From NCBI RefSeq assembly GCF_016722785.1, contig NZ_JAEQNE010000008.1:124001-188000 (forward strand): 64,000 bases of DNA. The letters are read 5' to 3'. Made by a program: the position numbers and the translations under genes. Of this stretch, positions 1 through 9,752 are shown one piece after another. The notes under the pieces were generated by a model. The model did no database searches. It was given only the letters and a program-made list of their open reading frames with translations, and was not told the origin of the DNA. Positions within the stretch are counted from its first letter, which is position 1. The number at the start of each line of letters is the position of its first letter. This DNA is from Ramlibacter monticola (GTDB taxonomy: Bacteria > Pseudomonadota > Gammaproteobacteria > Burkholderiales > Burkholderiaceae_C).

Positions 1-798
1 GCCGGCCATGCTCAGGTCGTCGCTGAAGATCGCGCCCTGGAACTGCAGCCGCTCGCGCAGGATCTCGTTGAGCCAGCGCGGCGAGAAGCCGGCCGGCAGC
101 GAATCCACCTTGGGATAGATGACGTGCGCCGGCATCACGCTGGTGAGCGTGGTGTCCAGCCATTCGTAGGGGACGGCGTCGTCCTGCAGGATCGCCTTGA
201 GGCTGCGCTGGTCGACCGGGATCTCCAGGTGCGAATCCGCCTTCACGAAGCCGTGCCCCGGGAAGTGCTTGCCGCAGTTGGCGACGCCCGCCTGCAGCAG
301 GCCGTGCATCAGGCTCTTCGCCAGCAGCGTGACCACGCGCGGGTCGCGCTCGAAGGCGCGGTCGCCGATCACAGAGCTCTCGCCGTAGTCCAGGTCCAGC
401 ACCGGGGTGAAGCTGAAGTCCACGCCGCAGGCCCGCAGCTCGGCGCCGAGCACGTAGCCGGCGGCCGTGGCGGCGGCCATGGCGCGCATCGCGCCGGAGC
501 CTTCGCGCCCCTTCGCGTCCTTGCGCCACAGCTCGCCGAAGCGGCGCATCGGCGGCAGGTGGGTGAAGCCGTCGGTGCGGAAGCGCTGCACGCGCCCGCC
601 TTCGTGGTCCACGCAGATCAGCAGGTCCTCGCGCACGGCCTTGATCTCGGCGCACAGGGCCGCGAGCTGCTCGCGGTTCTCCCAGTTGCGGGCGAACAGG
701 ATCATCCCGCCCACCAGCGGATGGGCGAGGCGGCGGCGGTCGTCCTCGCCCAGGGCGAGGCCCGCCACGTCCAGGATCACCGGTGCATGTTCACTCAT
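1..798 (-). CDS. nagZ: Beta-N-acetylhexosaminidase NagZ (partial, C-terminus outside window)
   Basis: Glycoside hydrolase family 3 enzyme that removes GlcNAc from anhydromuropeptides in cytoplasmic peptidoglycan recycling. The 266 codons present begin MSEHAPVILDVAGL. They contain the family signature KHFPGHG and, at the window edge, the FSDDLSM segment that carries the aspartate nucleophile. The gene runs off the left edge, so the last part is missing. The ATG overlaps the last 8 nt of acpS, which suggests translational coupling at the end of the lepA-to-nagZ gene string. The order acpS-nagZ is common in Betaproteobacteria. Confidence 0.95.
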   Translation of the reverse strand, partial: MSEHAPVILDVAGLALGEDDRRRLAHPLVGGMILFARNWENREQLAALCAEIKAVREDLLICVDHEGGRVQRFRTDGFTHLPPMRRFGELWRKDAKGREGSGAMRAMAAATAAGYVLGAELRACGVDFSFTPVLDLDYGESSVIGDRAFERDPRVVTLLAKSLMHGLLQAGVANCGKHFPGHGFVKADSHLEIPVDQRSLKAILQDDAVPYEWLDTTLTSVMPAHVIYPKVDSLPAGFSPRWLNEILRERLQFQGAIFSDDLSMAG

Positions 799-1198
799 GG
801 TTCTTTTCTTTCTGCTCGATCACCACGAAGCTCGCGGCGTAGTCCGATTCGTCGGTCACGCTGACCTGCGCGTGCAGGCCGCGCTCCTCGCACCATGTCT
901 TCAGCCCTCCGTGCAGCACGATCACCGGCTTGCCGCTGGGCAGCTTGCCCACTTCGCAGGCCCGCCAGGTCATGGGCATGCGCATGCCGAGGCCGACCGC
1001 CTTGCTGAAGGCTTCCTTGGCGGAAAAGCGCGTGGCCAGATAGCGCACGCCGCGCTCCGGCCAGCGGGCGCTGCGCGCCTTCCATGTCGCGAACTCGCCG
1101 TCCGCGAGGATCTTGCGGGCGAAGCGCTCGCCGTGCCGATCGAGGGAGGCGCGGATGCGCCGCACGTCGCAGATGTCGGTGCCGATGCCGTAGATCAC
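791..1198 (-). CDS. acpS: Holo-[acyl-carrier-protein] synthase AcpS
   Basis: Transfers 4'-phosphopantetheine from CoA to the serine of apo-ACP (acpP lies at 13766 in this window). The 135-residue protein starts IYGIGTDICDVRRI, with the conserved metal-binding aspartate in GTDI. It carries the second signature, ATRFSAKEAFSKA, near residue 60. The start is GTG, inside a GTGA overlap with the pdxJ stop; no ATG fits upstream of the conserved N-terminus. It belongs to the pdxJ-acpS-nagZ translationally coupled run. Confidence 0.95.
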   Translation of the reverse strand: MIYGIGTDICDVRRIRASLDRHGERFARKILADGEFATWKARSARWPERGVRYLATRFSAKEAFSKAVGLGMRMPMTWRACEVGKLPSGKPVIVLHGGLKTWCEERGLHAQVSVTDESDYAASFVVIEQKEKNHE

Positions 1199-1959
1199 TG
1201 GTCGGCCATCCGGGGGCCGCGCGTCATGGCGGCGAGGTAGGCGCGCACCGTGGCGTCGTAGCCCATCTCCAGCGCGTCGGCGACCAGCGCGTGGCCGATC
1301 GACACTTCCAGCACGCCCGGCACCGCGCCCAGGAAGTCCGGCAGGTTGTCGCGATTGAGGTCGTGGCCCGCATTCACGCCCAGGCCGGCCGCATGGGCGG
1401 CCTGGGCGGCACCGGCGAAGCGGCGCAGCTGCTGCGCGTGCTGCGGCGTGCCCCAGGCGGCGGCGTAGGGCTCCGTGTAGAGCTCCACGCGGTCGGCCCC
1501 CACGGCTTTCGCCAGCGGGATGCTGCGCGCCTCCGCGTCCATGAACAGACTCACGCGCACGCCCAGCGCCTTCGCTTCGGCGATCAGGGGCTTCACCCGC
1601 TGCGCGTCCTTCTGCAGGTCCCAGCCGTGGTCGCTGGTGAACTGGCCTTCGGTATCGGGCACGAAGGTGCACTGCTGCGGCCGCAGCTCGCGCACGAAGT
1701 CCATCAGGTTGTGGAAGGGGTTGCCTTCGATGTTGAATTCCGCCCCCGGCCAGGCCTTCAGCAACGCGCTGAGCTCGCGCACGTCCTCGGCCCGGATGTG
1801 GCGGGCGTCGGGCCGCGGGTGCACCGTGATGCCGTGGGCGCCCGCCTGCAGGCACAGCGTGGCCGCGCGGGTGACGCTGGGGATGCCCAGGTGGCGCGTG
1901 TTGCGCACCAGGGCGACCTTGTTGAGGTTGACCGACAGCGCGGTCCGGGTGGGGGTCAT
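1195..1959 (-). CDS. pdxJ: Pyridoxine 5'-phosphate synthase PdxJ
   Basis: Condenses 3-amino-1-hydroxyacetone phosphate with deoxyxylulose 5-phosphate to form pyridoxine 5'-phosphate, the last ring-forming step of vitamin B6 synthesis. The 254-residue TIM-barrel protein begins MTPTRTALSVNLNKVALVRN. It contains the HPRPDARHI segment and the C-terminal GHALVADAL segment typical of the family. The ATG overlaps the recO stop by 4 nt (ATGA), and its own stop overlaps the acpS GTG. The recO-pdxJ-acpS order is conserved in many proteobacteria. Confidence 0.96.
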   Translation of the reverse strand: MTPTRTALSVNLNKVALVRNTRHLGIPSVTRAATLCLQAGAHGITVHPRPDARHIRAEDVRELSALLKAWPGAEFNIEGNPFHNLMDFVRELRPQQCTFVPDTEGQFTSDHGWDLQKDAQRVKPLIAEAKALGVRVSLFMDAEARSIPLAKAVGADRVELYTEPYAAAWGTPQHAQQLRRFAGAAQAAHAAGLGVNAGHDLNRDNLPDFLGAVPGVLEVSIGHALVADALEMGYDATVRAYLAAMTRGPRMADQ

Positions 1960-2699
1960 AGGGCCTGCAAGTCCATCATCAGTTGGCGCGTGCGCAGCGT
2001 CGGAACGCCGCAATGGTAGTGCAGCACGGCGCGCAGCTGCGGCTTGAGTTCGCCCATGCCGGCCACGGCGCGCAGGGTCGCGTCGAAGGGCGCCGGATCG
2101 TCCAGCGCCAGCTGCAGCGCATGCCACTGCGGGCCCGCCAGGCTGGCCCGGCCGTCCTCCTCCCCCGCCTCCAGCAGGCCGCCCTCGGCCCGCAGGGCGT
2201 AGCGCTCCTGCGGCTGCAGCGGGGCCAGCGTGGCCGTCTGCAGGTCCAGCGAGGGCAGCAGGCCGATCTCGCGCAGCAGCAGCAGCTCGAAGGCCCGCAG
2301 GGCGGGCTGGAGCAGCTGCGGCTGCTCGCCGGACAGCACCCGCACGGTGGCCGCGTAGACGTCGAACAGCGCCGGGTGCGGATCGTCGCGCGCCAGCAGA
2401 CGCAGCAGCAACTCGTTCAGGTAGTAGCCGGACAGCAGCGCCTCGCCGGTGGGCATGACCTGGCCGCCCTGCCACTCGGCCGACTTGAGGGTCCGGATCT
2501 CGCCGTCCCCGCCGAAGGCCACGTGCAGCGGCTGCAGGGGCAGCAGCACCGGGCGGAAATTCGAACTGGGTTTCTTGGCGCCCCTGGCGACCACCGCGAT
2601 GCGGCCGTGCTCGCGCGTGAACAGCTCCAGGATCAGGCTGGATTCGCTCCAGTCGTAGCGGTGGAGCACATAGGCCGGTTCGTTCGCGTAGCGTCTCAC
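1956..2699 (-). CDS. recO: DNA repair protein RecO
   Basis: Recombination mediator of the RecFOR pathway that helps load RecA on SSB-coated gaps. The 247-residue product starts VRRYANEPAYVLHRYDWSES and has the RecO N-terminal OB-fold sequence (LELFTREHGRIAVVARGAKK), followed by a helical C-terminal domain. The start is GTG in a GTGA overlap with the era stop; an ATG would remove conserved N-terminal sequence. Gene order era-recO-pdxJ supports the call. Confidence 0.94.
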   Translation of the reverse strand: MRRYANEPAYVLHRYDWSESSLILELFTREHGRIAVVARGAKKPSSNFRPVLLPLQPLHVAFGGDGEIRTLKSAEWQGGQVMPTGEALLSGYYLNELLLRLLARDDPHPALFDVYAATVRVLSGEQPQLLQPALRAFELLLLREIGLLPSLDLQTATLAPLQPQERYALRAEGGLLEAGEEDGRASLAGPQWHALQLALDDPAPFDATLRAVAGMGELKPQLRAVLHYHCGVPTLRTRQLMMDLQAL

Positions 2700-3631
2700 T
2701 CGTAGCCGAAGGACCTGACGCGGGCCTCGTCGTCCGCCCAGCCGGAGCGCACCTTCACGAACAGCTGCAGGAACACCTTGGCGTCGAACAGCTGCTCCAG
2801 CTCCTGCCGCGCCTCGGTGCCGATGCGCTTGAGCTTTTCGCCGCCTTCGCCGATCACCATCGCCTTGTGGCTGTCGCGCTCCACCACGATGGTGGCGGCG
2901 ATGCGGACCATGCGCTTGAATTTCGGGCTGGGCTCTTCCTCGAACTTCTCGACCACCACGGTGGAGGTGTAGGGCAGCTCCTCGCCGGTCAGGCGGAACA
3001 GCTTCTCGCGGATCATCTCGCCCGCCATGAAGCGCTCGCTCTTGTCGGTCAGCTCGTCCTCGCCGTACCACCAGGGCTGCTCGGGCAGGTACTTGGAACA
3101 GACTTCCAGCAGGCGCTCGATGTCCTTGGCGTTCTTGGCCGACAGCGGAATGAACTCGGCGAAGGAATGGCGCTCCTGCATGTCGCGCAGCCAGGGCGCC
3201 AGGTCGCCGCGGCGATGCACCAGGTCCAGCTTGTTGGCGACGAGGATCGCGGGGATGCCCGGCTTCAGCAGCGCCAGCACCTTGGCGTCGCCCAGCGTGA
3301 AGTTGCCGGCCTCCACCACGAACAGCACCACGTCCACGTCGCCCACGACGCCCGTGACGGCGCGATTGAGCGAGCGGTTCAGGGCGGAGCCGTGCTTGGT
3401 CTGGAAGCCCGGCGTGTCGACGAACACGAACTGCGTGCCGCCTTCCGTGCGCACGCCCGTGATGCGGTGGCGCGTGGTCTGCGCCTTGCGCGAGGTGATG
3501 CTGATCTTCTGGCCCACCAGGGCATTCAGCAGCGTGGACTTGCCCACGTTGGGCTTGCCCACGATGGCCACCAGGCCGCAGCGTTGGGTCGTTTCCGGGG
3601 GCGTGCCCGGCGTGGAGGATTCGGTGTTCAT
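2696..3631 (-). CDS. era: GTPase Era
   Basis: Ras-like GTPase with a C-terminal KH domain that binds the 3' end of 16S rRNA during 30S maturation. G1 is GKPNVGKS at residues 25-32, G3 is DTPGF and G4 is NKLD. The KH region (roughly 210-290) includes VIGEGGEKLKRIG. Length (311 aa) is normal. The start ATG precedes an N-terminal tail of about 18 residues rich in Thr/Pro. Gene order rnc-era-recO is conserved. The 94-nt spacer to rnc contains a GC-rich repeat, listed separately. Confidence 0.97.
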   Translation of the reverse strand: MNTESSTPGTPPETTQRCGLVAIVGKPNVGKSTLLNALVGQKISITSRKAQTTRHRITGVRTEGGTQFVFVDTPGFQTKHGSALNRSLNRAVTGVVGDVDVVLFVVEAGNFTLGDAKVLALLKPGIPAILVANKLDLVHRRGDLAPWLRDMQERHSFAEFIPLSAKNAKDIERLLEVCSKYLPEQPWWYGEDELTDKSERFMAGEMIREKLFRLTGEELPYTSTVVVEKFEEEPSPKFKRMVRIAATIVVERDSHKAMVIGEGGEKLKRIGTEARQELEQLFDAKVFLQLFVKVRSGWADDEARVRSFGYE

Positions 3632-3725
3632 CGGGTCCGCTCCAGTGCCGCCGCGGAACCGGCTTTGCCGGACCGCGGGGGGCGCCCCCTGGAGGGGGAG
3701 GCGCCGGAGGCGCTTCGGGGGTGGG
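3632..3725. repeat. GC-rich palindromic spacer repeat between rnc and era
   Basis: The rnc-era spacer is almost entirely short inverted repeats: CCGGCTTTGCCGG, GGGGGCGCCCCCTGGAGGGGG and GGCGCCGGAGGCGCTTCGGGGG. From memory, sequences of this type recur between genes in Comamonadaceae chromosomes; that cannot be checked here. Transcribed, the region would fold strongly and could stabilise or attenuate the rnc-era message. No poly-U tract follows, so it is not a standard terminator. Confidence 0.5.
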
Positions 3726-4409
3726 TCATTTCATCTTCGATTTCAGCACGATCAGCATCGCCTGGGCAGCCGCCTGTTCGGCGGCGCGCCGGGAAGCGCC
3801 GCTGCCGCGCTCCAGCAGCCCGAGTTCCGACACCTCGCACTCGACCTCGAAGGTCTGCCTGTGGGCGGCGCCCAGCGTGCCGACCACTCGGTACACGGGC
3901 AGCTTCATCTTGCGGCCCTGCAGGGCTTCCTGCAGGTCCGTCTTGGGGTCCTTGGCGGCGGCCGACATGCCGGGATTGATCTCCACCGCGGCGAACAGGC
4001 GGTGCACCAGCGCCTCGGCCGCCGTGTAGCCGGCGTCGAGGTGGACGGCGCCGATCACCGCCTCCAGCGCGTCGGCCAGGATGGACGGCCTCTTGTGCCC
4101 CCCGGACCGCGCCTCGCCCTCCCCCAGGCGCATCAGGCCCGGCAGGCCGAGCCCGACGGCCAGGCGGTGCAAGGTGTCCTGCTTGACCAGGTTGGCGCGC
4201 ACGCGCGACAGGTCGCCCTCGGGGAGGTCCTGCAGCCGCTGGTACAGCAGCTGCGCGACAGCCAGGTTCAGCACCGAGTCGCCGAGGAACTCCAGCCGCT
4301 CGTTGTGCTGGGCGGAGAAGCTGCGATGGGTGAGCGCGAGTGCCAGCAGCCGCGGGTCCTGGAAGCTGTACTGCAGCCGCTGCTGCAGGGCCGCGAGCGG
4401 GTCCGACAC
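3726..4409 (-). CDS. rnc: Ribonuclease III
   Basis: Double-strand-specific endoribonuclease that processes rRNA precursors and structured mRNAs. The 227-residue product has the RNase III signature ERLEFLGDS at residues 37-45, a second acidic cluster (DALEAVIGAVHLD) and a C-terminal double-stranded RNA-binding domain from about residue 150 (DPKTDLQEALQ to the end). The start ATG lies 11 nt after the stop of the small DUF4845 gene. The order lepB-DUF4845-rnc-era is typical of Betaproteobacteria. Confidence 0.97.
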   Translation of the reverse strand: MSDPLAALQQRLQYSFQDPRLLALALTHRSFSAQHNERLEFLGDSVLNLAVAQLLYQRLQDLPEGDLSRVRANLVKQDTLHRLAVGLGLPGLMRLGEGEARSGGHKRPSILADALEAVIGAVHLDAGYTAAEALVHRLFAAVEINPGMSAAAKDPKTDLQEALQGRKMKLPVYRVVGTLGAAHRQTFEVECEVSELGLLERGSGASRRAAEQAAAQAMLIVLKSKMK

Positions 4410-4420
4410 GGTGTGGCGCG

Positions 4421-4777
4421 CTAGCGGCCGGGCCGCGTGACACCCTCGTACTTGAGGGTCAGCCAGGCCGGGCCGGCCAGGTGGAATTCCTTCTCGTACG
4501 CGAACGAGACGACGACCTTGTCGCCGTCCTTCGTGACCTCGAGGTCCCTGCCCTTGATCGAGGTGATGTTGTCGATCTCCGCCGCGCGGTCGAAGGCCGC
4601 GCGCACCGCCGCCACCGTGGACTCGTCCTTGGCGCGGTTGATCGCCTTCAGCGCCGCCTGGTATTCGATCACCGACGGGAATGCGCGCAAGCCCACCGCC
4701 CCGACGACCCCGAGGATCGCCAGGATGAAGATCAACGTGAACAAGGAAATACCGCGTTGCCGCGACTTGCCTGCCAT
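4421..4777 (-). CDS. DUF4845 single-pass membrane protein
   Basis: A 118-residue protein beginning MAGKSRQRGISLFTLIFILA, with one hydrophobic segment at about residues 10-30 followed by a soluble domain of about 85 residues. The N-terminus resembles a pseudopilin-like membrane anchor (RGISLFTLIFILAILGVVG). It matches the small DUF4845 proteins normally found between lepB and rnc in Betaproteobacteria; their function is unknown. The ATG at 4777 is preceded by a strong GGAGGG site. An upstream in-frame ATG would add six residues and has no comparable ribosome-binding site. Confidence 0.85.
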   Translation of the reverse strand: MAGKSRQRGISLFTLIFILAILGVVGAVGLRAFPSVIEYQAALKAINRAKDESTVAAVRAAFDRAAEIDNITSIKGRDLEVTKDGDKVVVSFAYEKEFHLAGPAWLTLKYEGVTRPGR

Positions 4778-4800
4778 GGATTCCCTCCGTCTCATGTCTC

Positions 4801-5769
4801 TTATTCGAACTTGCCGACGCGTTGCAGGTTGCGGAAGTTCATCCAGATCAGGAACGCCTTGCCGACGATGTTCCGGTCCGGCACGAAGCCCCAGTAGCGC
4901 GAGTCGAGCGAATTGTCCCGATTGTCGCCCATCATGAAGTAGTGCCCTTCGGGCACCTTGCAGACCACGCCCTCGACGCTGTAGCGGCAGTTTTCCTTGA
5001 ACGGGAAGTCGTCCACGCCCGCCACGAACGCGGGCCGCTCGTCGTCGTTCAGGAGGCGGTGCTTCTTCTCCCCCAGGCGCTCCTCGAACTGCTTGAAGTA
5101 GCGCATCGCGTCCGGGTCGAAGAAGTCCTGCAGCTTGCTTTCGTCCACCGGCTTGCCGTTGATGGTGAGCTTCTTGTTCAGGTAGGCCACCTCGTCGCCG
5201 GGCACGCCCACCACGCGCTTGATGTAGTCCAGCGTCGGCTTGGGCGGGTAGCGGAACACCATCACGTCGCCGCGCTGGGGCGGCGTGCCCTCGGTGATCT
5301 TGGTGTTCAGCACCGGCAGGCGCAGGCCGTAGGTGAACTTGTTGACCAGGATGAGGTCGCCCACCAGCAGCGTGGGGATCATCGAGCCGGACGGGATTTT
5401 GAAGGGCTCGAACAGGAAGGAGCGCAGCACGAACACGGCCAGGATCACCGGGAACAGGCCGGCGGTCCAGTCCAGCCACCAGGGCTGCGCCAGCACCCGC
5501 TGGCGGGCCTCGGCGAGCTGGGGGTCCACCGGGGCGATGCCCTGGGACTCCAGGCGGTTGTTGCGCTCGCCGGCGCGGGCCTCCAGTTCGGCCGCCGCAC
5601 GCCGGCGCCGCGGCAGGTACCACGCGCGTTCCGCGACCCAGTAGACCCCGGTGACGATGGTCGCCAGGAACAGGAGCAGGGCGAAGTTGCCTTCGACAAG
5701 CTCGAAGTACCACGCGCCGGCATAGCCGACGAAGGCCGCGAGCACCGCGGCCGTCAGGAAGGGCATCAT
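4801..5769 (-). CDS. lepB: Signal peptidase I LepB
   Basis: Membrane-bound leader peptidase with a Ser/Lys dyad. Hydrophobic segments lie near residues 3-20, 30-48 and 104-120. They are followed by PSGSM with catalytic Ser129 and YIKRVVGVPGD with catalytic Lys184. The C-terminal box GDNRDNSLDSRYWG is also present. At 322 aa the length is normal for the family. Two adjacent ATGs (5769 and 5766) are possible starts. The lepA stop is 16 nt upstream, so lepA-lepB are co-transcribed. Confidence 0.96.
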   Translation of the reverse strand: MMPFLTAAVLAAFVGYAGAWYFELVEGNFALLLFLATIVTGVYWVAERAWYLPRRRRAAAELEARAGERNNRLESQGIAPVDPQLAEARQRVLAQPWWLDWTAGLFPVILAVFVLRSFLFEPFKIPSGSMIPTLLVGDLILVNKFTYGLRLPVLNTKITEGTPPQRGDVMVFRYPPKPTLDYIKRVVGVPGDEVAYLNKKLTINGKPVDESKLQDFFDPDAMRYFKQFEERLGEKKHRLLNDDERPAFVAGVDDFPFKENCRYSVEGVVCKVPEGHYFMMGDNRDNSLDSRYWGFVPDRNIVGKAFLIWMNFRNLQRVGKFE

Positions 5770-5785
5770 CAGTTTCTTTGAACTC

Positions 5786-7597
<1,812 letters not shown>

Positions 7598-8053
7598 CAA
7601 CGGGGACGTTCAAGTGATTGATTCGCAAGGGCGCGCACAAGAAAAAAGGGCGCGTCATGAAGGTGACGCGCCCTGAACCAACAATCTATGGCAACTGCGA
7701 TAGTTGGAGCTTCATTGTAGGCAAAACGGGCCGGGCGTACAGCCGGCAGGTCACTCGAACCCGGCCGTTGCAGCCCCGCAACTGGAATGTTGTCCACAAC
7801 TTTTCAACAATTCCGGTGCACATCCGGCAGGACAACATGTGGGCGATCTGTGGATCGGCAGTGCATGGCTGCCGGGAATCCCGCATGGTGGTGGAACGGC
7901 CGTCCGATATGACCCATCAGGCGCTGGTCGGGATGCATTCTACCGAATCCGGTTGTTAGAGCCGCGGCGAAGTTAGCGAGCGCAAACTGGGAAGATGCCA
8001 CGCGGGTAGCCGGGCTCGTTCCGGACCCTGTCTTTTTTGGGCCACCGGGCCGT
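7598..8053. other. Gene-free spacer between lepA and htrA
   Basis: About 450 nt with no credible protein-coding gene. On the minus strand it holds two possible -10 hexamers: TACAAT at 7719-7714, giving a leader of about 110 nt before lepA, and TAGAAT at 7942-7937. Neither has a convincing -35. Small inverted repeats include CAACT-ATCGC-AGTTG (7684-7698 region), GTTGT-CC-ACAAC at 7789-7800 and GGCAG-N7-CTGCC near 7857. The spacer could hold the lepA promoter and leader, a small RNA ending at the 7642 terminator, or both. Confidence 0.5.
7642..7673 (-). terminator. Terminator-like hairpin in the lepA leader (possible attenuator)
   Basis: On the minus strand a perfect 10-bp stem (GGGCGCGTCA pairing with TGACGCGCCC, 6-nt loop) is followed directly by six U residues at 7647-7642. 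That is the form of a strong intrinsic terminator. It sits 44 nt before the lepA ATG and points toward lepA. htrA upstream already has its own terminator at 8054-8086, so this hairpin would stop either a separate short transcript or transcription into lepA. Confidence 0.75.
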
Positions 8054-8086
8054 AAAAAAACCCCAAACCCGAGCAGGGGCTTGGGG
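8054..8086 (-). terminator. Intrinsic terminator of htrA/rpoE operon
   Basis: On the minus strand, immediately after the htrA stop, CCCCAA pairs with TTGGGG and an inner CCC pairs with GGG across one mismatch. A run of seven U follows at 8060-8054. The geometry is that of a rho-independent terminator ending the rpoE-rseA-rseB-htrA transcript. Confidence 0.85.
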
Positions 8087-8115
8087 CTTTCCTTGCCTGG
8101 CGGCCGGTCGCGGGA

Positions 8116-9627
8116 TCAGCCGCGCGCCGGGCGGATCACCAGGTAGCTGGCCAGCTCGCCGCGGCGCAGCAACAGCGGGATCGACTTGCTCTTGTCCAAC
8201 TTGGCGATCGCGGCCTCGAATTCCTTCACGTTGCCGATCTCCGTGTTGCCGATGGCCGTGATGATGTCGCCCTCGCGCACGCCGGCGCGCTGCGCGGCGC
8301 CCTCGGCGACGGACTCCACGCGCACCCCGCCCTTCACCTTGGCATCCTTCTTCTGGGCCGCCGTGAGCTCGGTCACCACGATGCCGATCTGCTGCTGCGC
8401 CGGCGAGACCTGCGGCTTCATCTCGGGCGCGGCCGGCGTCTTGGCGCGCGCCGTGGCCTCCTGCTCGAACTCGGCCACCGTGACCTGCAGGTCGCGCGAG
8501 CCGCCGCGGCGGAACACGGTCATGTTCGCCTTGCTGCCCGGCTTGGTGTTGCCCACCATGCGCGGCAGGTCGGAGGCGCGCTCGATCTGCGTGCCGTTGA
8601 ACTTGGTGATGATGTCGCCGGCCTCGATGCCCGCCTTGTCCGCCGGCGAGCCGCTCTCCACGCTGCGCACCAGCGCGCCCTGCGGGCGGCCGAGGCCGAT
8701 CGATTCGGCGACGTCGCGCGTGACCTGGTCGATCTGCACGCCGATGCGGCCGCGCTGCACCCGGCCCGAGACGCGCAGCTGTTCGGCCACGCGGCTGGCC
8801 TCGTCGATCGGGATCGCGAACGAGATGCCCATGAAGCCGCCCGAGCGCGAGTAGATCTGGCTGTTGATGCCCACCACCTCGCCGCGCAGGTTGATCAGCG
8901 GGCCGCCGGAATTGCCGGGGTTGATCGCCACGTCGGTCTGGATGAAGGGCAGGTAGTCGCCGGTGTCGCGCCCCTTGGCGCTGACGATGCCCGCGGTCAC
9001 GGTGTTCTCCAGGCCGAAGGGCGAGCCGATGGCCATCACCCACTCGCCGACCTTAAGCTTGTTCGGGTCGCCCACGCGCACGGCCGGCAGGCCGCTGGCG
9101 TCGATCTTGACCACGGCGACGTCGGTGCGCTTGTCCGAGCCGACGATCTTGGCCTTGAACTCGCGCTTGTCCGGCAGCGTGACCAGCACCTCGTCGGCGC
9201 CTTCCACCACGTGGGCGTTGGTCATCACGAAGCCGTCCTGGGTGAGGATGAAGCCGGAGCCGACGCCGCGCGGCTGCTCCTCGTCGCTGCCGCCGCGGTC
9301 ACCGCGCGGATTGGGCCGCTGCCCGCGCGGCACGTTGGGCATGGGCACGCCGAAGAAGCGCCGGAAGAACTCCTGCATCTCTTCGTCCATCTGGCCCTGC
9401 GCGCCGCCGCCGCCGCCGCTGCGCGCGCGCTCCAGGGTGCGGATGTTGACCACCGCGGGACCGACCTGGTCCACCAGCTCGGTGAAATCGGGCAGGCCGG
9501 TCCGCGGTTGCGGGGCCGACTGCGCGAAGGCCGGCAGCGCGGGGGCGAATGCGGCCGCACCGGCGAAGGCCAGAGCCACCGCCAGTCCGCAGCCACGCAG
9601 GTTGTTCTTCCAATCCGTGCGGAACAT
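8116..9627 (-). CDS. mucD: Periplasmic serine protease HtrA/MucD (DegQ-like)
   Basis: Envelope quality-control protease. The 503-residue product has a Sec signal peptide ending near AFA (residues 32-34). The trypsin-like catalytic triad is His139 (TNAHVV), Asp169 (RTDVAVV) and Ser240 (NPGNSGGPL). Two PDZ domains follow, at about 290-370 and 400-495. A Gly/Arg-rich loop at 70-120 lies before the protease core. ATG 9627 is chosen for the GGAGAGG site before it and because the signal peptide starts there; an upstream in-frame ATG adds 28 non-conserved residues. It lies downstream of rpoE-rseA-rseB, as in the Pseudomonas algU-mucABD arrangement. Confidence 0.94.
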   Translation of the reverse strand: MFRTDWKNNLRGCGLAVALAFAGAAAFAPALPAFAQSAPQPRTGLPDFTELVDQVGPAVVNIRTLERARSGGGGGAQGQMDEEMQEFFRRFFGVPMPNVPRGQRPNPRGDRGGSDEEQPRGVGSGFILTQDGFVMTNAHVVEGADEVLVTLPDKREFKAKIVGSDKRTDVAVVKIDASGLPAVRVGDPNKLKVGEWVMAIGSPFGLENTVTAGIVSAKGRDTGDYLPFIQTDVAINPGNSGGPLINLRGEVVGINSQIYSRSGGFMGISFAIPIDEASRVAEQLRVSGRVQRGRIGVQIDQVTRDVAESIGLGRPQGALVRSVESGSPADKAGIEAGDIITKFNGTQIERASDLPRMVGNTKPGSKANMTVFRRGGSRDLQVTVAEFEQEATARAKTPAAPEMKPQVSPAQQQIGIVVTELTAAQKKDAKVKGGVRVESVAEGAAQRAGVREGDIITAIGNTEIGNVKEFEAAIAKLDKSKSIPLLLRRGELASYLVIRPARG

Positions 9628-9752
9628 GAAGACCTCTCCAGAAGGGCCAGACAAGACTAATAGCTGAGGATACGCCCACGCGAAAAGTTTCCGCGTCAGC
9701 CAAAGACGCATGTCAACTTTACGCTCGGGTTACGCGCGCTGCAGATGGGGGC

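Noticed and set aside
124..864. 246-aa plus-strand frame and other long plus frames over 1-18 kb
   Set aside because: They are antisense shadows of nagZ, acpS, pdxJ, recO, era, rnc, lepB, lepA and htrA. Their Arg/Ala/His-rich composition matches high-GC antisense frames and none shows a family motif.
7741..7800. tRNA-like T-arm (GGTTCGA on the minus strand near 7760)
   Set aside because: The flanking bases do not form a T stem, and no acceptor, D or anticodon arms can be drawn around it.
7786..7800. DnaA-box-like TTGTCCACA and possible origin
   Set aside because: Only one weak match, not clustered, and no dnaA/dnaN/gyrB or parAB genes nearby. It is better read as a short inverted repeat.
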